Positions 60,248-64,000 of a stretch of DNA of 64,000 bases are shown one piece after another (the stretch's first letter is position 1; every line of letters begins with the position of its first letter). The notes beneath the pieces were generated by a model. The model saw only the letters and a program-made list of their open reading frames with translations. It ran no database searches and was not told the DNA's origin. Position numbers and translations under genes: made by a program. This DNA comes from Brachybacterium avium. GTDB taxonomy: Bacteria; Actinomycetota; Actinomycetes; Actinomycetales; Dermabacteraceae. Location of the stretch: positions 62,001 through 126,000 of the forward strand of contig NZ_CP022316.1 in assembly GCF_002216795.1 (NCBI RefSeq), read 5' to 3'.

Positions 60248-62254
60248 TTACTGGGCGTGACGCACAGCCCCGCCGTGCGCGACGGTCACGATCGTGTTTC
60301 TCAACGTCTCCGGGGTGAGCACCTCGGCGGCTCCGGCTGATTCCAGCACCGCGTCCACCATCGGGGCCAGAACCGGGTGGACCAGCCGGGCGTAGGTCGC
60401 TCCGGCCCCGTCCTCGACGGCGTCCCGCAGCTCCACGGCGTCGAAGGACTCGGCGATCCAGTGCGCGGCCGGAGCCAGTCGCAGCCAGACCTCTCCCTCG
60501 ACGCGGCCTGCCAGCACCGGCTGGTCACCGGGCTCCGGCCGGCTCATGGAGGTCCCGGCGGGCAGCAGCTCCACGATGCGGTCCAGACGGAAGCGGCGCT
60601 CCCCCTCTGCCAGCTCGCAGTGCGCGAGCAGGTACGACCGCGCTCCCACGGTCTCGATGCGCAGGGGCCTGATCCGTCGCACGCTGGTGCCGGGGCGATC
60701 CACGGAGGAGTAGCGGATCGTCAGCCGGGCCTCTGCGGAGCCGGGCTCGGCGCGCAGCGCCGCATGCACCGCGGTGAGCACCTGCTCGGCGCGGTCCGCG
60801 GTCCGGGCCGCCCTCTCGTCGGCCGTCGTCGCCGCCGTGATCTCGGTCCTGGTGGGGGCAGCGGGCGGCTCAGGACGCTCCGCAGTGCCCTCCACCACGG
60901 CCAGCAGCTTGGTGCGGGCGGACTCGACCACGTCGGCCGCCTGCCCGGCGGCTGGCTCGAGCGCGGCCAGGCCGGCCAGCAGCGCGGTGCTCTCGACGGA
61001 GCTCAGGTTCAGGGCCCGGCGCAGGGGTTCGGCGTTGCGCACGCGGACCGTGCCGTGCTCCCACTCCGCCTCGATGAGGTCCTCCCAGCCGGTGCCCATA
61101 TCGCCGCAGACGAAGAGCACCTGCAGATCGGAGATGAGCTGCTTCTCGGAGACGCCCAGCGCCTCGGAGAGCTCCGCCAGCTGCACCTCGTCGCGGGACA
61201 TGACGTAGGACGCCACGGAGATCAACCGGGAGAGGTGGTCCCCGCTCTGCGGAGTGACCCGGATCCGGGCGCGGGGGCGGGTCTCCGCGCGGTCGCGGGA
61301 GGACAGATCCGCTTCCCCCTCATGCATCGCGGCGATCGTGGTGAGCACCTCGGCGAGCTCCTCGCGCCAGCCGGTCGGCTCCAGCAGCTCGAGCCAGCGG
61401 ATATCGGACAGCAGCAGCCGACGCACCGCCGGGCGGGGCAGGTCGGGAAGACGGAAGGTCTGCGCTTCCAGGGAGGCACCCGCGCGATCGCGCAGCGACA
61501 GCGCTTTGAAGGGGGCGGCGCGCAGCACTGCCGAATCCCGGTCGTCGCTGTCCAGCATCCGCTCGAGCACCTCGGTGAGGTCGATCTGCTCGGGGCGCGG
61601 CTGGTCGGCGCTGCCCGCCTCGGCGGGGAACGATTCGATCCGGGAGGCCCGGAACACGCGGGGCGCCTCGCGGTCCCGGTCCCAGCCGTGGAGATACCAG
61701 TGGCCGTCATGGACGCCGACCACCCAGGGCTCCACCCGCCGCTCGGAAGGTGCGCCGTGGGTGCCCCGGTACATGAAGCGGACCCCGTTCCCCGAGACCA
61801 CGGCCTGCAGCAGCGGGGTCAGCACGGGCAGGGACTCGACGGCCCCGCGCGGTGTGCGGCGCAGCAGATCGGGGTCCGCGTCATGGCCCAGGCTGAGGAG
61901 CTTCGCGCGCACGCGGCGCGCCGCTCCGCCCGCCGCGGCGGTGTCCCAGGCACGACTCGCCGCCAGCAGGACGGTGTACTCCTCGGTGGTGAGTTCGAGC
62001 ACTGCCCCGGAGCGGGCGGCGTCGATGCGGTAGTACACGGTGTTCTCGTCCAGCAGGTCCCGCTCGGCCACCAGCGGCAGGCCGAGCTCGATGATCGAAG
62101 CCTTGTCGCGCTCGAACATCCGCTCCGCGGCCTGGTCGGAGACCGCGTCGGCGTAGTCGGGGATCACTCTGAACAGCTTCGCGCGGTCGATCCGACGGCG
62201 CGATCCGATCGTCATGATGACGTTGAGCAGTCTCTCCACACTCTTCGAAGCCAC
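60248..62254 (-). CDS. pafBC: PafB-PafC fused WYL-domain regulator (PafBC)
   Basis: A 668-residue protein made of two PafB/PafC units: unit 1 about residues 1-325 (helix-turn-helix then WYL: VRFMYRG, HWYLHGWD), unit 2 about 330-668 (helix-turn-helix VQLAELSEALGVSEKQLISDLQVLF then WYL: RLTIRYSS...RSYLLAHCELAEG). Many actinobacteria keep pafB and pafC separate; the fused form is found in Arthrobacter. PafBC activates the LexA-independent DNA damage response after binding single-stranded DNA. GTG 62254. Adjacent to tatA-tatC. Confidence 0.9.
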   Translation of the reverse strand: MASKSVERLLNVIMTIGSRRRIDRAKLFRVIPDYADAVSDQAAERMFERDKASIIELGLPLVAERDLLDENTVYYRIDAARSGAVLELTTEEYTVLLAASRAWDTAAAGGAARRVRAKLLSLGHDADPDLLRRTPRGAVESLPVLTPLLQAVVSGNGVRFMYRGTHGAPSERRVEPWVVGVHDGHWYLHGWDRDREAPRVFRASRIESFPAEAGSADQPRPEQIDLTEVLERMLDSDDRDSAVLRAAPFKALSLRDRAGASLEAQTFRLPDLPRPAVRRLLLSDIRWLELLEPTGWREELAEVLTTIAAMHEGEADLSSRDRAETRPRARIRVTPQSGDHLSRLISVASYVMSRDEVQLAELSEALGVSEKQLISDLQVLFVCGDMGTGWEDLIEAEWEHGTVRVRNAEPLRRALNLSSVESTALLAGLAALEPAAGQAADVVESARTKLLAVVEGTAERPEPPAAPTRTEITAATTADERAARTADRAEQVLTAVHAALRAEPGSAEARLTIRYSSVDRPGTSVRRIRPLRIETVGARSYLLAHCELAEGERRFRLDRIVELLPAGTSMSRPEPGDQPVLAGRVEGEVWLRLAPAAHWIAESFDAVELRDAVEDGAGATYARLVHPVLAPMVDAVLESAGAAEVLTPETLRNTIVTVAHGGAVRHAQ

Positions 62255-62320
62255 CTCGCCAGGGTAATGCCCCGCGGTCGCGATGGAGGACCATATGCCG
62301 TCGCGGCCTAGGCTGGGGTC

Positions 62321-63436
62321 ATGCTGCGATGGGAACGGGGGACCGTGAAGGCCGCTCTGGGGTCCTGGCCCGGTGTGGATCGGGTCGAGGTCGAGCTCGA
62401 GGACGATGCGGGGACGCTCACCGCGATCGCCTACCGGGAGCTGACCGGGTGCCCGCAACCGGGTGAGACGGTGCTGCTGAACACCAATGCCGTGCGCCGT
62501 GAGCTGGGCACCGGCGGCGATGCCATGGTCGTTGCACGACCCGAGGTGCTGCCGGAGGCGGCGCCGACCGACGGGCACATGGTCAAGGCCCGGTACACCC
62601 CGATGCAGACGATGGTCGATGCGATCGATGATCCCGCGGGCGAGCACTATGAGACCCTCCGCACCGCCAAGCGCATCGACGGGATGCCCGTGATCGTCGC
62701 GGATCTGCACTCCTCCCTCCCTGCGATCATCGCCGGGATCCGCGCTCAGCGCCGCACCCTGCGCATCGCCTACGTGCACACCGACGCCGCGGCGCTGCCC
62801 GCGGTCTACTCCCGCAGCGCCGCACGGCTGCGGGAGGCGGATCTGCTCTCGGCGGTGATCAGCGCGGGTCAGTCCTTCGGCGGGGATCTCGAGGCCGTCT
62901 CCGTGCACTCCGCCCTGCTGGGGGCCAGGCATGTGGTCGGCGCCGATGTCGCGATCGTCATCCAGGGACCGGGGAACCTGGGCACCGGGACCGGCTGGGG
63001 CTTCTCCGGGGTGCAGGCGGCGGAAGCCCTGCATGCGGCGACGGTGCTCGGTGGTCAGGGCGTGGCCACCCTGCGTGTCTCCGAGGCCGACGAGCGCGAA
63101 CGTCATCGAGGACTGTCCCATCACTCCTCGACCGTGTACGGCCGGGCCCTGCTGACTCCGGTGCAGCTGCCGGTGATGGCGCGCCATGATTCGAGATACA
63201 ACGGTTTCCATGAGTCAGTGCGCAAACAGGTGAAATCCACGATCTTGAAGCCGGCGAGGAAGCGCGGTGTTCTGCATCAGCTCACCGAGGTCGATGCGAA
63301 GGGCCTGCGCGATGCGCTCGAGGAGATGCCGGTGCGGATGACCACCATGGGCAGGACCCTCGCCGAGGACCCCTCCCCCTTCCTGTACGCCGCTCTGGCC
63401 GGACGCTGCGCCGCGATGCTCACCCCGCGGGACTGA
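62321..63436 (+). CDS. DUF3866 family protein
   Basis: A 371-residue protein matching DUF3866: N-terminal RVEVELEDDAGTLTAIAYRELTG, a middle Rossmann-like part with GMPVIVADLHSSLPAIIAG and GADVAIVIQGPGNLGTGTGWGFSGVQ, and SHHSSTVYGRALLTP near the C-terminus. It follows pafBC divergently, as is often seen in actinobacteria. Function unknown. Confidence 0.85.
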   Translation: MLRWERGTVKAALGSWPGVDRVEVELEDDAGTLTAIAYRELTGCPQPGETVLLNTNAVRRELGTGGDAMVVARPEVLPEAAPTDGHMVKARYTPMQTMVDAIDDPAGEHYETLRTAKRIDGMPVIVADLHSSLPAIIAGIRAQRRTLRIAYVHTDAAALPAVYSRSAARLREADLLSAVISAGQSFGGDLEAVSVHSALLGARHVVGADVAIVIQGPGNLGTGTGWGFSGVQAAEALHAATVLGGQGVATLRVSEADERERHRGLSHHSSTVYGRALLTPVQLPVMARHDSRYNGFHESVRKQVKSTILKPARKRGVLHQLTEVDAKGLRDALEEMPVRMTTMGRTLAEDPSPFLYAALAGRCAAMLTPRD

Positions 63437-63448
63437 GGGCAGGACGGC

Positions 63449-63913
63449 TCAGAGCGGCGGAGCTTCCCCGCGCTCGCGGATCAGCGCCTGCAGCTGATGC
63501 GCGGCAGCGATGGCCCGCTTCCCGTCATAGCGCTGGATGGCATGCAGCGGGTAGGTCCTGCCGTCGGCCAGATCCAGGTGGGCCCAGGGGTCGCCCATCG
63601 GAAAGCTGATGCCCAGCACCTCCGGCCATTCCAGGGTGCGGGTGCGCATCAGGTTGCGCACCTCGATCTCGTAGGGGCGGGCGACGACCTTCACCGAGGC
63701 CTCGAGATGGCAGAAGAGGAAGACCAGCACGCCCATGGCGAGCAGCCCGAGCCGACCGCCCCACTGGAAGCTGGTGAGCATCACGGCCCCACCGATCATG
63801 CCCGCCATCACGACGACCGCACTGAAATAGGCGGCCACCCGCACTGCGCGGGGGCGCAGCACGATCGTGGCGCGCCGCTCCCCGCTGACGGCGTCGGATC
63901 CGGGGGTGCTCAT
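63449..63913 (-). CDS. PH-like-domain membrane protein
   Basis: A 154-residue protein with two membrane segments (about residues 27-45 and 55-70) followed by a small PH-like domain (about 78-150: VVARPYEIEVRNLMRTRTLEWPEVLGISFPMGDPWAHLDLADGRTYPLHA). Common upstream of or near hisG in this phylum. Function unknown. Converges with the DUF3866 gene, 12 bp between stops. Confidence 0.72.
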   Translation of the reverse strand: MSTPGSDAVSGERRATIVLRPRAVRVAAYFSAVVVMAGMIGGAVMLTSFQWGGRLGLLAMGVLVFLFCHLEASVKVVARPYEIEVRNLMRTRTLEWPEVLGISFPMGDPWAHLDLADGRTYPLHAIQRYDGKRAIAAAHQLQALIRERGEAPPL

Positions 63914-63920
63914 AGCCGTC

Positions 63921-64000
63921 TCAGATGCGGCAGGCCTGGATCGCGGTGACCAGGATGGCGCGCGCGCCGGCCTCGTAGAGCTCGTCCATCATGCGGTGGG
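63921..64000 (-). CDS. hisG: ATP phosphoribosyltransferase HisG, C-terminal end (partial)
   Basis: The last 26 codons, read on the minus strand, give HRMMDELYEAGARAILVTAI then QACRI and TGA (63921-63923). This is the characteristic ending of HisG_L, the C-terminal regulatory domain of long-form HisG. Upstream part is beyond the window. First step of histidine synthesis. Confidence 0.8.
   Translation of the reverse strand, partial: HRMMDELYEAGARAILVTAIQACRI

Overview
The window is chromosomal DNA from a high-GC actinobacterium. Gene content and order (DUF881/Sbp cluster, FHA-MerR cluster, ImuA'/ImuB/DnaE2 mutasome, RbpA, fused PafBC beside tatA-tatC, actinobacterial GlgA/GlgC) point to the Micrococcales. 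A Brachybacterium/Dermabacteraceae-like organism is my inference, not a sequence match. Coding density is high, with many ATGA/GTGA stop-start overlaps. No insertion sequence, prophage, rRNA or CRISPR array was seen.

Layout. 1-925: end of narJ and a frameshifted narI (respiratory nitrate reductase). 967-1043: tRNA-Pro(GGG). 1253-5262: DUF881, Sbp and DUF881 envelope genes, a GarA-like FHA protein and two MerR regulators (FtsR-like and a second one), closed by a strong two-way terminator. 5372-14239: ParA-like ATPase, RNA/DNA methyltransferase, a three-gene oxidoreductase/isomerase operon, transglutaminase, PAC2 protein, TSUP transporter, atypical HAD protein and a Mak_N_cap protein. 14256-14283: a 28-bp sequence with the architecture of a XerC/XerD dif site. 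14406-16021: a small, lower-GC, minus-strand operon of exported proteins (secreted protein with an in-frame stop, lipoprotein, 79-aa peptide with a partly lasso-leader-like motif). 16249-20187: MFS pump, queuosine-precursor transporter, GH25 lysozyme, TetR. 20347-25841: MMPL exporter and a giant YhgE/Pip protein. 25851-31806: dnaE2, imuB, imuA' under tandem LexA boxes. 31998-39385: YrhK protein, DUF222/HNH protein (with paired DnaA boxes upstream), MFS, alcohol dehydrogenase, esterase, frameshifted SPOUT methyltransferase, ABC ATPase. 39500-46332: RNB nuclease, glgA/glgC, serB, SixA, FabG. 46517-50930: two related membrane proteins, SURF1, GDPD and RbpA. 51004-62254: FxsA and a long operon-like minus-strand run (Ppm1, Lnt, amidohydrolase-like, Mtr4-like helicase, lipid kinase, TatC, TatA, PafBC). 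62321-64000: DUF3866, PH-like membrane protein, 3' end of hisG.

Four otherwise good genes (narI, imuB, the SPOUT methyltransferase and lnt) each need one added base in a short G/C run to restore the full-length protein. The shared pattern suggests sequence or assembly error more than four independent pseudogenes, and should be settled before calling losses of function.

The most interesting region is 14.2-16.1 kb: a dif-like site next to a small accessory-looking operon of exported proteins. Second is the MMPL protein carrying a degenerate ABC-ATPase-like C-terminal domain, followed by a repeat-expanded YhgE partner.
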